Shown here one piece after another: positions 10,378-22,056 of a DNA stretch of 64,000 bases. This DNA is from Ascochyta rabiei (lineage: Eukaryota > Ascomycota > Dothideomycetes > Pleosporales > Didymellaceae): positions 186,001 through 250,000 of the forward strand of contig NC_082406.1 of assembly GCF_004011695.2 (NCBI RefSeq), written 5' to 3'. Both the position numbers and the translations under genes were made by a program. The notes beneath the pieces were generated by a model, which was not told where the DNA came from, ran no database searches, and saw only the letters and a list, made by a program, of their open reading frames with translations. Numbering within the stretch: position 1 is the stretch's first letter; the number at the start of each line of letters is the position of its first letter.

Positions 10378-11508
10378 ATGGCAACAACGTCAGCACACAA
10401 AATCCAAGACGAGAAGTTCAACAGCCTCGGTTTCTCAAAAGCAATCGTCAACAAGGAGCAAGTATGTTCGTACAGCCGCAGCCTAGGTACCGTATCAGAT
10501 GGCAACCCAATCTTGGTGTTGGTCCATGGCTACCCGCAAAGCTCCTACATGTGCGTCATGTCCATTATCCAAACGTCACGTTATGGAGCTTCGTGACTTT
10601 CAAGCAACCACTGACAAGAAAAAGGTGGCGGCACTTCATCCCTCTTCTCCCTCAAGATGCTCCAATCTTCGTACCTGACCTCCCCGGCTATGGTGCCAGC
10701 GCAGCAATCGAGAAGCACGACAAACTGACAGTCGGAAATGCAGTCCTCTCCGCACTCCGGACAGAAGTAAAACGAACATCTAGCAATCCTCCTACCGGTG
10801 ATATTCCCATCATTCTGATTGGCCACGATCGCGGTGCAAGAGTTTCGCATCGCCTCGCGGTCAGCGGTGCAGCGGGCTTTGACATCAGAGGCGTATGCTT
10901 GATTGACATCGTACGCCGCGCACCTTCCAATACCCCTCGATTACAAATACTCATAGATTGTATAGGTACCAACTTCAACACAGTGGCAGCACAACGCATC
11001 TCCCACCACCGCCGCAAAGCAAATCACCGGGTACTTCCACTGGCCACTCCTCGCGAACGTAGACCTAGCAACGCGGATGATCAGCGCCTTTGGACCTGCA
11101 CAGTTCCTCGAGGAGATGACTACGCTTTGCGCCGGCAAGAATGACGCCGGTTCAAAGTCTCTCAAAGCAGACGACTCGCTGAAAGTCTACGGTGAGTTCT
11201 TCGCCCAACCGCACGTCCTGAAAGCCAGCTGCGAAGATTACCAGCATGGCGCTACGACGGATGTGGAAAGAGAGGAGGAGGACCAAAAGGCAGGGCGGAA
11301 GATAGGCGTCCCGCTATTCTTGCTGTATAGTGAGACTTACATTGGAGGTAGTTATAGTTTCCCGGATGTGTGGAGGGACTGGATTGCTGAGGGGGTTGAC
11401 ATTCAGCACCACGCTTTGGGCGGCGGTATTGGACATTACGGCGCGGAGGAGGCGCCGGAGGAGAGTGCGAGGGTGGTTGGTAATTGGGTGAAGGGGCTTA
11501 GGGCTTAA
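10378..11508 (+). CDS. Alpha/beta hydrolase, epoxide hydrolase / haloacetate dehalogenase type
   Basis: Exons 10378-10550, 10625-10910 and 10966-11508 give 333 residues; introns of 74 and 55 nt are GT...AG and in phase. HGYPQSSYMWRHFIPLL carries the oxyanion-hole HGxP motif, DLPGYGAS the second conserved strand-turn, and GHDRGAR the nucleophile elbow with Asp at about residue 126. The catalytic His is about residue 310 in GHYGAEEAP. An Asp nucleophile in GHDRGxR is typical of soluble epoxide hydrolases and of fluoroacetate/haloacetate dehalogenases rather than of serine esterases. No signal peptide is seen, so it is probably cytosolic. The cap domain between residues 150 and 250 was not assigned. 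The substrate cannot be decided here. Confidence 0.85.
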
Positions 11509-12405
11509 GCAAGCGGTACAATGGGTGTGAACATCTGCATCAGACGAGCGGCTGGAACCTCGAGAGTGTTTCTGAGCATCTTCTGTGTCATCCCTTGAAC
11601 TCACTTGTCTTCGTAACCTGAGAGCTATGATAGCAAGCCCTTTTGATAGCTTTTGATATTTCAATCATTACTCTGAGGATCTTACATTTTACATTGACAA
11701 ACTTTCGCAGAAACTTCAGTGTATATCGTCCCGCAGCATAGACTGTAGAGGGGTGAGAAACACAGGGTAGCGGTTTGGTGTGTTTGGTTTGGTGATCATT
11801 CAAGACACGGGTTCTTGAGGCAGTGGCATGCTGGTGGTGGTTGAGCTGCTTTGGTATGGGTTTTCCCGTCGACCAAGCACTCAATTCTGATACGCCCGCT
11901 GGCCTGCTCTCCAGTGTGCATCCTACTGGCTTCGGCGCCACACCAGGCATGACACCTGCCACACGTTCGTCCCGTATGCCCCTTTTCAGTATACCCTGCA
12001 TGCGTAAGGGGCCCGCTGGGCGTTCTTGGCGCCAACAGAGCGGAAATGCGGATACGGCACCATTGATTGGAAGCATGGTGTTGTGGCGCAATCCACGGCG
12101 CACGCCTGCGATGACGTTGTTTTAAGACGCGAACTTTAAACTTGGCCTGGGGAAGCTGGGTTGTTAGGGCAGGAAGTGACGGCGCGCTATCCTAGGATGA
12201 GGACAGGCTATGGCGGTCAAATTGCCGATTACCGTTGAAAGATAAGAAAACAAGATTGTCAGAGATTAGAAGTTGCAGTTGGACGATGTTCGAAGGAGCA
12301 GAGATGACTTGATTGATCGAATCGGGACCAGGGTCTATCAGGGTATTGTAGCTGCCAAAATGTAAGAACGCCGGAGTCATGCCAGACTATCCCAAAAATT
12401 CAGGT
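11509..12405. other. Intergenic between convergent hydrolase and DDHD genes
   Basis: 897 bp between two 3' ends. A minus-strand frame at 11588-12103 is open for about 170 codons but begins at GTG (first ATG near 12076), shows no domain or splice pattern, and resembles nothing I know; I do not call it a gene. Confidence 0.5.
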
Positions 12406-15400
12406 TTATTGTCCCTTATTATCCTTCTCCTTGAAGACACGATGTCTTGCCAGTAGCTGTGAGATCATGAAATGTGAAACGTCTTCGTCAGCCCAGTACG
12501 CAAGATGGCTCGCAATACTGGCAAGGAGAGAGATGTCGAATGCCTGTCGTTGTTGTCAGCACAGGGTCAAAGATTTTTCAAAAGTCAATTCACTCACGCC
12601 TTCCTGAATACTATAATCCACTCTTCCGTTGCTGTTTAGAGCCCTAACCTTCAGCTCCTCCTTCTTCAACTTCCTGCTCCGCTCTTCGAGCTCCTGCCAC
12701 TCAAGATCCCGCTCAACTTTGCTTACTTCCTCAGCGGTACTGCTCTGCCGCCCCTTCTGGAAGCCAGAGTACAGGGTTTCGATCTCAGATTCGATGAGTG
12801 TGGGCGGATGTTCGCCGTCTTCTCCAGTGGTGATCTGTTCGTTGCCAAGGCGTCGTCTACGCTCTTCAGAGATGAATGCAGACACAGGCTCGTTGGTGCC
12901 TGGAACGGTGGCTCCAGCAGTGGCAGGGTTTGGAGCAGCGGAGAGCGGCCGCGAGGAGCGCTGCCCGGATCCACCGTCTCCAAGTTCCGTGCCGCTGATA
13001 CCGAGACTGCGGTTCAGTAAGCCAGACGCGATGCCTGAACCGATACTCGACCAGAAGTCAGTAACACCTTGTCCGACCCGAGCACCGATTCCCGTGAGGC
13101 CTTGTGAAGCTGGCGCACCAAAAATTCCTTTCTTAGTGTAGGGGAGCGGTTGAGCTTTCAGCCCAGCCATGGCGGGAGAGATGAGCGGTTCGATGCGGTA
13201 ACTGATGGGGTCGGAAGGATGGAAAATGTTGAACGTCTGCTTGCAGAGTGGAGACGAAGTTGTGATGTCAAACATCTGGTCGCGCTCTGCTGCTGTGGGC
13301 GAGAATGGATCATCCAAAGGGGTTGCAGGGGTCACTGGTGGCACAAAAGCTGTAGCTGGTCGAGCAGCAATCGTTCGACCCTTGAGCATCTGGAATAGCC
13401 CGATTGGCGAGCCTAGTGCATAAAAGTCCTCGACCTCGAAGTCAAGCTTTAGGCCCTCTTCAGTAAGGCGACGCTGCTTGCCAGATCGTGGGTTGGCGTC
13501 GCGCTGAATGCAGAGGATGTCGAACATGATGGCTGAGCCCAGAGAGTGACCAACCAAGCTAACTCTGCCCTTGAAGGAGGGGTTACGCTCTTTGAAGAGG
13601 CGGTAGATGCGGTTCAATTCAGCGACAACGATGCGGGAAATGTGGCCCTTGTAAGCTGGGCTCTGGTACAACAGAATGTCCAATGCAAGGTCAGTCAGGA
13701 AGTTGCGCACAGCCGGCACGCCGTCGACTGTGATGTCTTCAAGGCTTGGGAATTCATGATCCTCGTGATCGAGGTCACCCAAATCATGCTCCTTCCGGTT
13801 GTGTTTGAGACTTTGCTTGGGAAAGTCCAAAAGGTGTCGCCAAACAATGGGTATGACCTGGATACGGCTGTTCTTTGTGTCCGAGTCAACCTCCGAGTTG
13901 AGAGCCTGCAGATCTGGAGAGTTGGCGTAGACGCTCTTGAACGATTTGCGCATGGTGTTGACATCGTGAATGAAGTTGATAGACTCCATGCGCATGCCCA
14001 GACGCTGTCCGATACCGTGAGTCACTAGAAGGAGATGCTCGATCTCACGCCCCTGCTCCTGCTTATCCTGCGTCTTGTAGTCTTCTCGCATTTCCTTTTC
14101 CTCGCGCTTTCGTGCCTCTTCTTCTTGTTTCTCCTGGTAGTCTGGCTGAGATGAGGTCATCAACGACGAAACTTGCCGCTCTAGAGTCCGTCTTCGTGAC
14201 TCCTGGGGAGACTCGACACCCTCGTTGTCTGTGTTCTCTGCATCGGAGCCGCCCCCGGATCCAGTGTTCGTAGGCTTCTCGTTATCAGATCCATAGGCCA
14301 AGTGAGACGGTGTGGAGGGCCGCTCGGTCTCTTTTTTGCCCTTTGGGTCTTTTGAAGCATTGGCCTGCTTTTTCTCTGTAGGATCGGTGTAACCACGAAT
14401 GTACTTGTAGCCAGCGTAGTGCGCTCCGCCTGCAAAGCGCTGGTACAGTGTGCTTCCCATACGTGCCCACATATCGTCGGTCAGAAGCCATGCCGTATTC
14501 TCGTCCTGGAAGGTCACCGTCGAGTTCATGTGAGCACCAAAGAGCCTATGTGTCCGTGGGATCTCAGCCGGAGCATTTGGCGTTGCCGCTCTCTCTCCCG
14601 AGCTAGTGCCGTCCTGTTGTTTGTTCGCTTCGCCTCGCAAGTTGTCGAATGATCCTCTTGGGGTAACGGGGTTCGACGTCGAGTCTCGATTAAGCCGGCC
14701 AAGCTCCTTACGATGATCATCGCTCAGGCCAGCACCGAGCGATACAGGTCGCGCACGAGGCTGTGACGCCGATCGCTTTTCGTCTGGCTTTCCCAATCGC
14801 CATGGCTTGCACTTGAGGTAGCCTTCCTCGAGCTGCATGGCAAGGCCCTCGTCAACAGGCTCACCACTTGGTGTGAACCACGTGCCTCTCTTCACATCGT
14901 ACACGGGGCCCAGCCAGTAGGAGGGCGCCAATTCGCGAGTTTCGATCTCGACATCGAACAGGTAATCTTCGTTCACGGGGACTTTTGTGGTAGCTGGGGG
15001 CTCGTTGGAAGGCTGCACAGGCGCTACAGGGCTCAAGAGATCCTTGCTCTGCTCGGTCGCTCCAGCTTCGTCGGCAGTTTTCTGGAATGCGGATTCGATC
15101 GCGCGGGAGTCGCCTTTGCTGAAGGGGATCCACTTCTTCGGTTTCGGGAGTGACTTGTCGGGTGTGATGGCATGTTCGGAGAGAGGTTTACGTTTCGGCA
15201 GCTCGCTGATGTCAGGCCTTGGAGTAGAAAGAACATGGATTGGCTACTCACATCTACAGCGTGAAACCACCGCACCGCAAGCGGAGGGCAGTCTCGGGGG
15301 TACCTTTTCAGGCTCAGTCGGTGCCTCCGATCGATCACATGATCTCCGCCACGCTGTGTACCAAGTCGACCGGTGCTAGCGTCCTCCTTCTCCTTCTCCT

Positions 15401-15524
15401 TGCCCTTGGTCTTGTCGGCTTCGGTCGTGGTTGGTGTCGGCGGGGGCTTCGGCGTCGCTGCACGCGAACCCCATGGCGAGAGGCCAGCGAGGAAGCCTTG
15501 CTTGCCGTCAGCCGGAGCTGACAT
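12406..15524 (-). CDS. DDHD-domain phospholipase (PA-PLA1 family)
   Basis: Exons 15524-15304, 15217-12598 and 12543-12406 give 992 residues; introns of 86 and 54 nt keep phase. After a low-complexity Lys/Glu-rich N-terminus comes the WWE-like region (WIPFSKGDSRAIESAF and SYWLGPVYDVKRGTWF). The lipase core has LLLVTHGIGQRLG and the GHSLGS elbow with Ser near residue 632. The DDHD part has FEVEDFYALGSPIGLF, NIFHPSDPISYRIEPL and the late RVDYSIQEG. The last exon adds the conserved SHLAYWADEDVSHFMI, which confirms the final intron. Relatives (mammalian DDHD1/2, yeast Ddl1) are intracellular phospholipases A1 acting on phosphatidic acid and other lipids. The first intron boundary (GTACCC donor) is the least certain point; it is the only phase-compatible option I found. 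Confidence 0.88.
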
Positions 15525-16118
15525 CCTGTCGAACTGCGAGACGACACCGCCAGTAGGGAGATAGCTGAGCCAGCCCTTGTGCCGTCGGGGTGGAGCTGCA
15601 CTGAGCCTGGGTAGGGCCGAGGGCGCTCGATAAACAACACGGAGGGGTACGCGACGAGGTAACGTGGTGGGCGGTAGAGGGGAGGTTTGGATTGAGTGTT
15701 CTATGTAGCAGGCCGAACAGCGGTCAGCTGCAGGATCTTTGCACGTGGAGCGCGTGTTTCAAGCAAAGTGGTGACTCTCGGGCATTGCATGCGGCCGCTG
15801 CGACGTTCCAAGCTTGACATCACCAAGCGGACTCGTGCACTTCCAGGTGTGGGGCAGCTACACAGCTCAGCGACAACACAACGACGATATTTCGCAGTAC
15901 CACACTTCATACACTAGAGTCAATCTTCATTCGGCCTTGCATTTGGTATCCGTTCGTAAATGTCCGGTGTTGAGCGCGCTGTGATCAGGTGACTCTTGTT
16001 CGTGTCTGCCTTGCAAGCCTCTCGTGCTCGAACTTGCCACTTGACGTAGATCTAGTCTGATTGCCTTTGTTCGGTTTCACGTCTATTTTCTTCTATTTTC
16101 TAGAGCCCTTCATATCCA
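15525..16118. promoter_or_regulatory. Divergent spacer between DDHD and F-box-like genes
   Basis: 594 bp between two divergent start codons. Holds the presumed promoters. The last 60 bases before the F-box-like ATG are pyrimidine-rich (TTTTCTTCTATTTTC), common in fungal promoters. No other feature seen. Confidence 0.4.
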
Positions 16119-17478
16119 ATGATAGTGACGCTCGACGACTATCGCCGTGTCGCTGATTCTAGCGCCAGGCCCAGCGACAATGAGCCACCAAAGGCAGACG
16201 AACACAGATTCACTGTGGCCAGGGCTGGGCAACTCAAACTGAAGTTGCAAGCGCTGAACCATACGCTTACGCGCACTCCGCCTGCCCAGCATCGCCAACT
16301 GCAGTTTGACGAGATAGTCAGGAGTACCACATCTCGCACCTACGTCGACGGATCAGAGGAAGTGTACTTTATGGTCAAGAACCTGCCGTGGCCGGAAGAC
16401 ATTCCTGTTGTCTTTATCCAAGCATATAGTGAAGTGTTACTTTCACGGCCGTTCACGAACGCCTATATCCGCAAACAGTTCCACACGCATCATCACCCCA
16501 GGACAATTGCTGAAAGGTTTGCTCCAACGTTCTCTGACATACGGACCATGCTGCCTGGACTTGACGTTGTATGTGACACTATGCTCGATGTGTTCTTTCG
16601 AGATGCAGAGCAGAAAGGTATGTTGTGGTTCCGTTGAGTCAGCTCAGATGTCTGACTATTGTCAAGCTCAGTATTTCCCACTGTACAGGCTGCCCACTGA
16701 GCTGCGCCTCCAAATATACGACTATCTTTTACCACACTCGGTCTATCTCCCCATGCACTCGCGAAAGTTTCCAAGGGATGGGACGCTGCCAGAACGCTTG
16801 GGAATCATGCGTGTCAGCAAAACAATACACGATGAAGTCGCCCAACACTGTTTTGATCAGCACATCCTTCTTTTCAAGGCCTGTAGAGATGCACGGCACC
16901 ATGCCACAAGGGAGTGCTTCACCACAGAGACAACAGAAGACTACGCGGAGCGCATCACGAGCATCAGCCAGAGCGTCAAGAACAAACTGACACGACTCGA
17001 GATCCAAATTCTGCCCACCGAAGAATCCAGTCAGCAGTCGCTCCGTGATTCCCACCCGTTAGCAGACAAAGTATCCCTGCGCCGCATCTGCGACGCCTTG
17101 CCAAACCTCGAGTCCATCCTCTTCTCGTACGCAAAGTCAGATTGGACGCGCGCTGGAGTATTTCACACCATGTGGGGAACAAAGCACTACCAAAAGGGCG
17201 GTCCAATCAACGACAATCGAAAAGTCACGCTCGAATGGATCCGCGCGCAGCTCTGGTTGCCTGTGGGGGGCCCGCGGATCCTGTGGGATCTAACCTATTT
17301 CCGTGACTCTGTTCAAGACGCAAAGCAGCTGAGAAAAGAAATTATGGCAGAGCGGATGATGCGGGAGCTGATGGAGAGGAACGGCCGCCTCGAGCTGGCG
17401 CAGAGCGCGACTGCAACCCGGGAGGATTTGCAGCGAGGGTCGGAGATTGGAAACGTTGTTCTTGAGGCTGTCAAATAG
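16119..17478 (+). CDS. F-box-like fungal protein of unknown function
   Basis: Exons 16119-16617 and 16667-17478 join across a 49 nt intron (AAAG/GTATGT...CAAG/CT) to give 436 residues. The junction creates YFPLYRLPTELRLQIYDYLL, a classic fungal F-box-like start (leaf of LPxELRxxIYxYLLP), about residue 169. It continues with LGIMRVSKTIHDEVAQHCF. The rest resembles the long, variable family of Pezizomycotina proteins with this motif (often annotated 2EXR or DUF7730-type). The N-terminal 165 residues are not recognised; an internal ATG just before the F-box-like region at 16650 lies in the intron, which supports the upstream start. Possible role in ubiquitin ligase substrate choice is only an inference. 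Confidence 0.75.
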
Positions 17479-17649
17479 CGTTGGCCGAATTTGTATTCCC
17501 GCGGGCAGCCGTTACTTCATGCCCCACAATTAAAGAAAAATCAGTGTGCAAGACAACGCCAGAACAGCAATCCGTCTCCGTGCGTGGAATAATGAAATAA
17601 CTATATATAAAATAGTGTCTGTCTTCCATTCATCAATTCCCTGAGAAAG

Positions 17650-17763
17650 GGTGAGGTGGCCGAGTTGGTTATGGCGCCAGGTTAAGGTCCTTCTCCTTAG
17701 CATTGCTTAGCAATAAGCTTCCTGGTCACGAAAGTGGCGCGGGTTCGAGTCCCGTCCTCATCA
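17650..17763 (+). tRNA. tRNA-Leu(AAG) with 32-nt intron
   Basis: Acceptor stem GGTGAGG pairs with CCTCATC (one G-T pair) followed by discriminator A at 17763. The anticodon stem CCAGG (17677-17681) pairs with CCTGG (17721-17725). The loop TTAAGG/T gives anticodon AAG at 17684-17686. The intron 17688-17719 follows base 37 and contains a CTT able to pair with the anticodon, as usual for tRNA introns. The long variable arm (CAC-GAAA-GTG) is the class II mark of Leu. The T arm is GCGGG-TTCGAGT-CCCGT. Confidence 0.95.
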
Positions 17764-19140
17764 GCATTCGTCTGACGAAGTCAGATACTCCAGGATACTT
17801 TTTTTTTGGGTAGTTGTTGGTGTTGCGGAGGGTGAAAGTACGGTTTTGGGACTATACAGCAACACCACGCCTCAGCCCTACCATCAAATGCCTCGTACGT
17901 CCTCAGCAGCATTCTTTCGGCGCTTGTCAAGTTGAGAACTCAAGGGTTACTTTTTTTGGCTGGTGGGAGGCTCTGGTAGTGTGCATGTGGGACATCAGAC
18001 AAGGGGCGAGGTAAGCGAGCTCCCGTTCCGCAGAATAAGCCGACCAGAGGCCTTCAGCGTATATACCAGTGCTTTGCAGCTTTTATAAAGATAGCTGAAG
18101 TCTTGTAGTGTTCTTTTAAGTCGCAGGTGATCTGCGGACTTGCATTGAATACTTCCGTATGATTGAGCACTGCTGGCTTGTAGCCGGCTGTTTCTGCAAC
18201 ACGACAGGCGAGGCATTCAAGCCGTTTAGCTTGGACGTTAGCTGTATATCATTGTTGTCATGCTTTTACCTTGAAGAACAACAGAACGTTAATGGTTTAC
18301 TATCGTGTCCTCTGCTTCTTTTGGGAATGACATGTGCTTGATGAGCGTTCTCATGCCTAGGAGCAGGATAAGAATTGTCTCCTTGCATTCCGGATGTGAC
18401 AAGCAGAACGTTAGGGCCATGCATGGGGCAGCTACTTTTTGAAAGGCTTTTCTGATGATCAAACCCAGTCAACATTCCTGTCGGAAATCACGGGCGGCTT
18501 CGACGGGGTCTGCAAGGACATACAGTTCTGCTACTTGGTGTTTGGAGACTACCATGCTGCGAGTATCGGAGCTGAGGCTACTTATGAGTGTGCGAATATG
18601 CTCACGACTGCGAGTTTCTTACCGACATTTAGTGTTCTACAAAGGAACTTACCGATACACAGTTCGTGTTTCCTGATACAAGCATATTGTAGTGCTGGAG
18701 AACGAATTTTCCTCTTACCAGGGATTCGGTCTTATTGTTGAGTGCCCATGGCCACATTCCGCCCATGGCATCGAACACCACGACACGCGAAAATCCATAG
18801 CAGCAACGGCACAGCAAAGAACCAGCTCAAATATTGCCAAGAAATCGCCATAAGCACGAAGCGTATGCCCCAGAAGTTTGAAACAAAAATCACAAAGGTT
18901 GCGCGTTATCAGTCTCGTCCACTTGGCCCGCAGCAAGCCAAGCCGCACTCGCTCTCAACCCGTCCACCACAGCCTGAGTGGATCCCTTCCAGAATCCATC
19001 ACAAATCCCGAAATCCTGTTTCCCCTTTGTACCAACGAGTCGCCAGGCGCTCTGCAGACTGACCTCTACAATATCCAAGTACTAGTATATTCTTTGTTGA
19101 GCAGATTTCAACAATTACCTCATCAGGCAATTGCCTTCCA
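17764..19140. other. Intergenic between two tRNA genes
   Basis: 1.4 kb with no recognised protein gene. A plus-strand 100-codon frame at 18439-18741 shows no family motif. The region flanks Pol III genes. Confidence 0.5.
17799..17807 (+). terminator. Pol III terminator (T9) after tRNA-Leu
   Basis: A run of nine T residues 35 nt downstream of the tRNA is the expected RNA polymerase III stop. Confidence 0.7.
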
Positions 19141-19227
19141 GTCGCTTTAGCTCACTTGGGAGAGCGCCAGACTGAAGTTCTCAGTCACTAAATCTGGAGG
19201 TACTGTGTTCGATCCACAGAAGCGACA
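19141..19227 (+). tRNA. tRNA-Phe(GAA) with 14-nt intron
   Basis: Acceptor stem GTCGCTT pairs perfectly with AAGCGAC, then discriminator A. D arm GCTCACTTGGGAGAGC. Anticodon stem CCAGA/TCTGG with loop CTGAAG...A gives anticodon GAA at 19174-19176. The intron 19178-19191 includes TTC, complementary to the anticodon. T arm CTGTG-TTCGATC-CACAG. Confidence 0.96.
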
Positions 19228-20238
19228 CTAGCTTCGGTGCCCAACACTTGGGATCACGCGAAATAATTTTTTTGTTCTTGTACAGTTTTTGCTCGACTCG
19301 CGGGTTGTGGGCGCGGGCTGTGGGCGCGAGGTTGAAAGGGGCAAGGTGGGAGGTGTGGGGTGTTTTCTAGCGCGTCATGTTCAGATGAACTATGAACTTG
19401 GTTAATGAGGGTGGTCTGCAGCAACTCTCCAGGCCGTATGCACGTATGTATAAAGTACACTGTGCACTTCTCTCTACTTGTCGAGTGAAAAGTGCTCGAT
19501 AGAGCCACCATGACAGCGTCCCGTATTTAGCCATGTGGGCTGTTTGCAGCACGCTTTTCCTGCAGCATGAGAAGCGCGTCTGTTGCGCATTCGCCATCAA
19601 TTCGCCTCCAACATGGACATGAGTCTAGCGAGTAGGATCCCAAAGTTTGTTGTCGCGTGTCTCGAGCCTGTAACTCGTCAGCGACACATCACTCCCTGGC
19701 GTGAGCAGCTATCAATGTTGAGAGTAGCAAGTCGAGCAACAATTAATCTCATCCAAGCCGTACGGCCTCTGCTCGCTGGCTGGAGAGACCACTGTCTAGC
19801 CAGAGGTGCTTGATTGACGTATAATCAACACAGGAGTATGCGAAAGATCCTTAACCAGACACCGCAAAAGTAAACAACCATGTCAAGTGTTTTCTTTTCC
19901 ATGCTTCCCGTCCTAGTGTCCCTACGCTTCTCGGTACTTGTCCTCCAATACCGATCAGGACTCGGAATAGAGCGCTGTGGAAGCTGTTCATGCGCGCGTG
20001 AGTTCTCCTTTCTCCTCACTTATTCTGCTCGAGTGAGATTCAAGGTGCGGGTGTTGGTAGGTGTGGTATATCAGGAGAAGAGTGTGGAACCGAGAGTGTG
20101 AATGCAAGAGACGACATGTGTCGTTGTTCGGCTTGTTGTGGAGGAAGTACACAATACTGCAAGAATCCCCGTTACCGAACCCATCCGAAACGCCATCCCC
20201 CAATGCTGCGTAAATCATGAACTGTACACGAAGAGTAT
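19228..20238. other. Intergenic between tRNA-Phe and primase 3' end
   Basis: About 1 kb. Several short frames on both strands, none recognised; the Pol III terminator is the only named element. Confidence 0.5.
19267..19273 (+). terminator. Pol III terminator (T7) after tRNA-Phe
   Basis: Seven T residues 40 nt past the tRNA end. Confidence 0.65.
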
Positions 20239-21805
20239 CTAAAACTCCATAGCATCGGCGCCGTCTTGCCTTTCTCTCTTCAGCGCGGGCTTCTCCTCCT
20301 CCATCAACCCTGCGATGAACTTGCGGAAGAATTCGACGTATGGCTTCAGACTCGTCTTTTCCCAGTCCTGCATCTTCTTCTCACTTTCCTCGCCCTCCCA
20401 CTCGTCAATCTCTTGCAACAACTGCGTGACGGTCGGCACACCCAGGGGATCGAATTCCTCTACCGTCCTCGTATCGATAGGCACGCAAACGCGCCCTGTC
20501 CCGGGATGGACGACAAAGGGACTCTTGAGCAAATGGTTCAATTTCTTCGAAACCTCGGCGTCAAGGCGGGGGTAGGTGTACTCCAGGACAATGTCTTGTT
20601 TTGCTTCCAGCAACTCCTTGCTTGATTTCGATAGCGCACCAGACTTGGCCAAGGCGTCAATATCCGCCCATTTGCTTGCGCTGGCACGATTGGGCGAAGA
20701 ATCCCACTTTTTCTGTAGCGCGGCGCGGAGCGTGGGGTCGGGGAGGAGATTGAGAAGGTGTGCTGATTTCTCGGACGAGGCCCAGGGGTCTTGTTCCGCC
20801 AGGATAGACGTCTGGAAATGCTCTTTCAGGACGCTCAGGCTCCTTTCCAAGTGCGGGTGCAACGGTCGCCTGACGTTGACTTTCTTGCCGCCTTGATCGC
20901 CGCCCTTGAGGAGCTCGAAGTAGCCGGCCATGGCGCGTCGCTTCTGGTCGTCTAGGAGTCGCGCGCGCTTGTCACACACCCAAGCGTGAGCCCCACGACG
21001 TCCGGAGTATACCCAGAGAATGTGTGAAAAGCCAAAGTCCTCACGCAGAGCTACGTCGATGACTTTGATTGCCATTGTGATGAACGTCCAACATCGGTGG
21101 CAGATGGATGCTCCGGTGCAGCAGGTACGAATATCGTCGTAATCCGTCATATCGATATCGAAGACCAGCTCCTTCATGAGCGGCCGGAAGGTGCTTGCTT
21201 TGCGGAGGGTCTTGCGGTCGCGCGGGTTTGTGCTGTACATGGGGCCAATCTCGAAACGGGTCGGGAGCTGCTGGACGCACATCTTCCTGAGGAGATCGGC
21301 GGTAGGGAAGGACTGGTAGCGTACGTATGATTCGTTTGGCATTGTGAAGGCGAATTCACGGTGAGCGAAGTCGTTGGCGGGGGTTGGGCTGTGGTTGAGC
21401 CATTGGAAGAGGTAGCGGAAGGGAAACAGGCGCTGGTAGAAGGCGCGCATGACATCGGGATCGGAGAAGGAGGAGCGACTGGTTATCTTGCTGGATCGTG
21501 TGAGTGGGTGAGTCTGCTTGGAGCGGCATCAAGGCGTACAGTGGCGCTGGTTGCGAGGCTTCTTCTTCAGACTTGACGGGTGCGCTGGATGCAAACTCGC
21601 CATCCGAATCGTCGTCGTCGAACAGCTCTTCTAGCTTCACTTTCGGCTTCTCGACTGGTGCTGATGTGGGTGCTGGGCTCGGCGCATCCTCCATGGTAGC
21701 CTCTCCGTGTTCTCTTTCTGGCCCTGGCTGGGTGTCGTCGGCCTGCGACATCTCCCGAGACGACTCGTCTGCAGGTGTAGACTCGGGTGATATGGAGTGC
21801 GGCAT
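20239..21805 (-). CDS. PRI1: DNA primase small (catalytic) subunit
   Basis: Exons 21805-21540 and 21490-20239 (49 nt intron, GTACGC...CCAG) give 505 residues, longer than human PRIM1 (420) mainly through an acidic N-terminal extension of about 90 residues. The catalytic core holds DPDVMRAFYQRLFPFRYLF, REFAFTM, a basic ARFEIGP-like stretch before MYSTNPRDRK, and ELVFDIDMTDYDDIRTCC with the metal-binding Asp pair at about residues 200 and 202. Zinc-binding Cys residues follow in CCTGASICHRCW. The motif WVYSGRRGAHAWVCD is strongly conserved in eukaryotic primases. The enzyme makes RNA primers in the DNA polymerase alpha-primase complex. It diverges from the DUF1917 gene across 251 bp. Confidence 0.95.
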
Positions 21806-22056
21806 GGCGACTGCGTGAGGTTTGGCTCTTTGTGCTGTTGTTGCAGCGCAGTCGCGGCTGGGCTGCGAGCTGCGAGACGCGTAGAATCAATCACTAGCGC
21901 GACTTCTCGCGTAAAGTGCGTCAGATCGTCTCTTCTCCATTGGGCTGCTGGCGCGCCGTCAGCATCCACTCGCGTATCCACCCAGAACCCTTCCAATCAC
22001 AACACACCTCCACCATCATTAATTATAGCGTCTCGGCCTGGGAACAATCATTGACA
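21806..22056. promoter_or_regulatory. Divergent spacer between PRI1 and DUF1917 gene
   Basis: 251 bp between opposite start codons. It contains ACGCG at about 21878 (ACGCGT, an MCB-like element bound by MBF at G1/S in yeasts), which fits a replication gene; functional use is inferred. Confidence 0.45.

Noticed and set aside
11588..12103. 171-codon minus-strand frame in the hydrolase-DDHD spacer
   Set aside because: GTG start, no domain, convergent 3' flank of two genes, no splice pattern.
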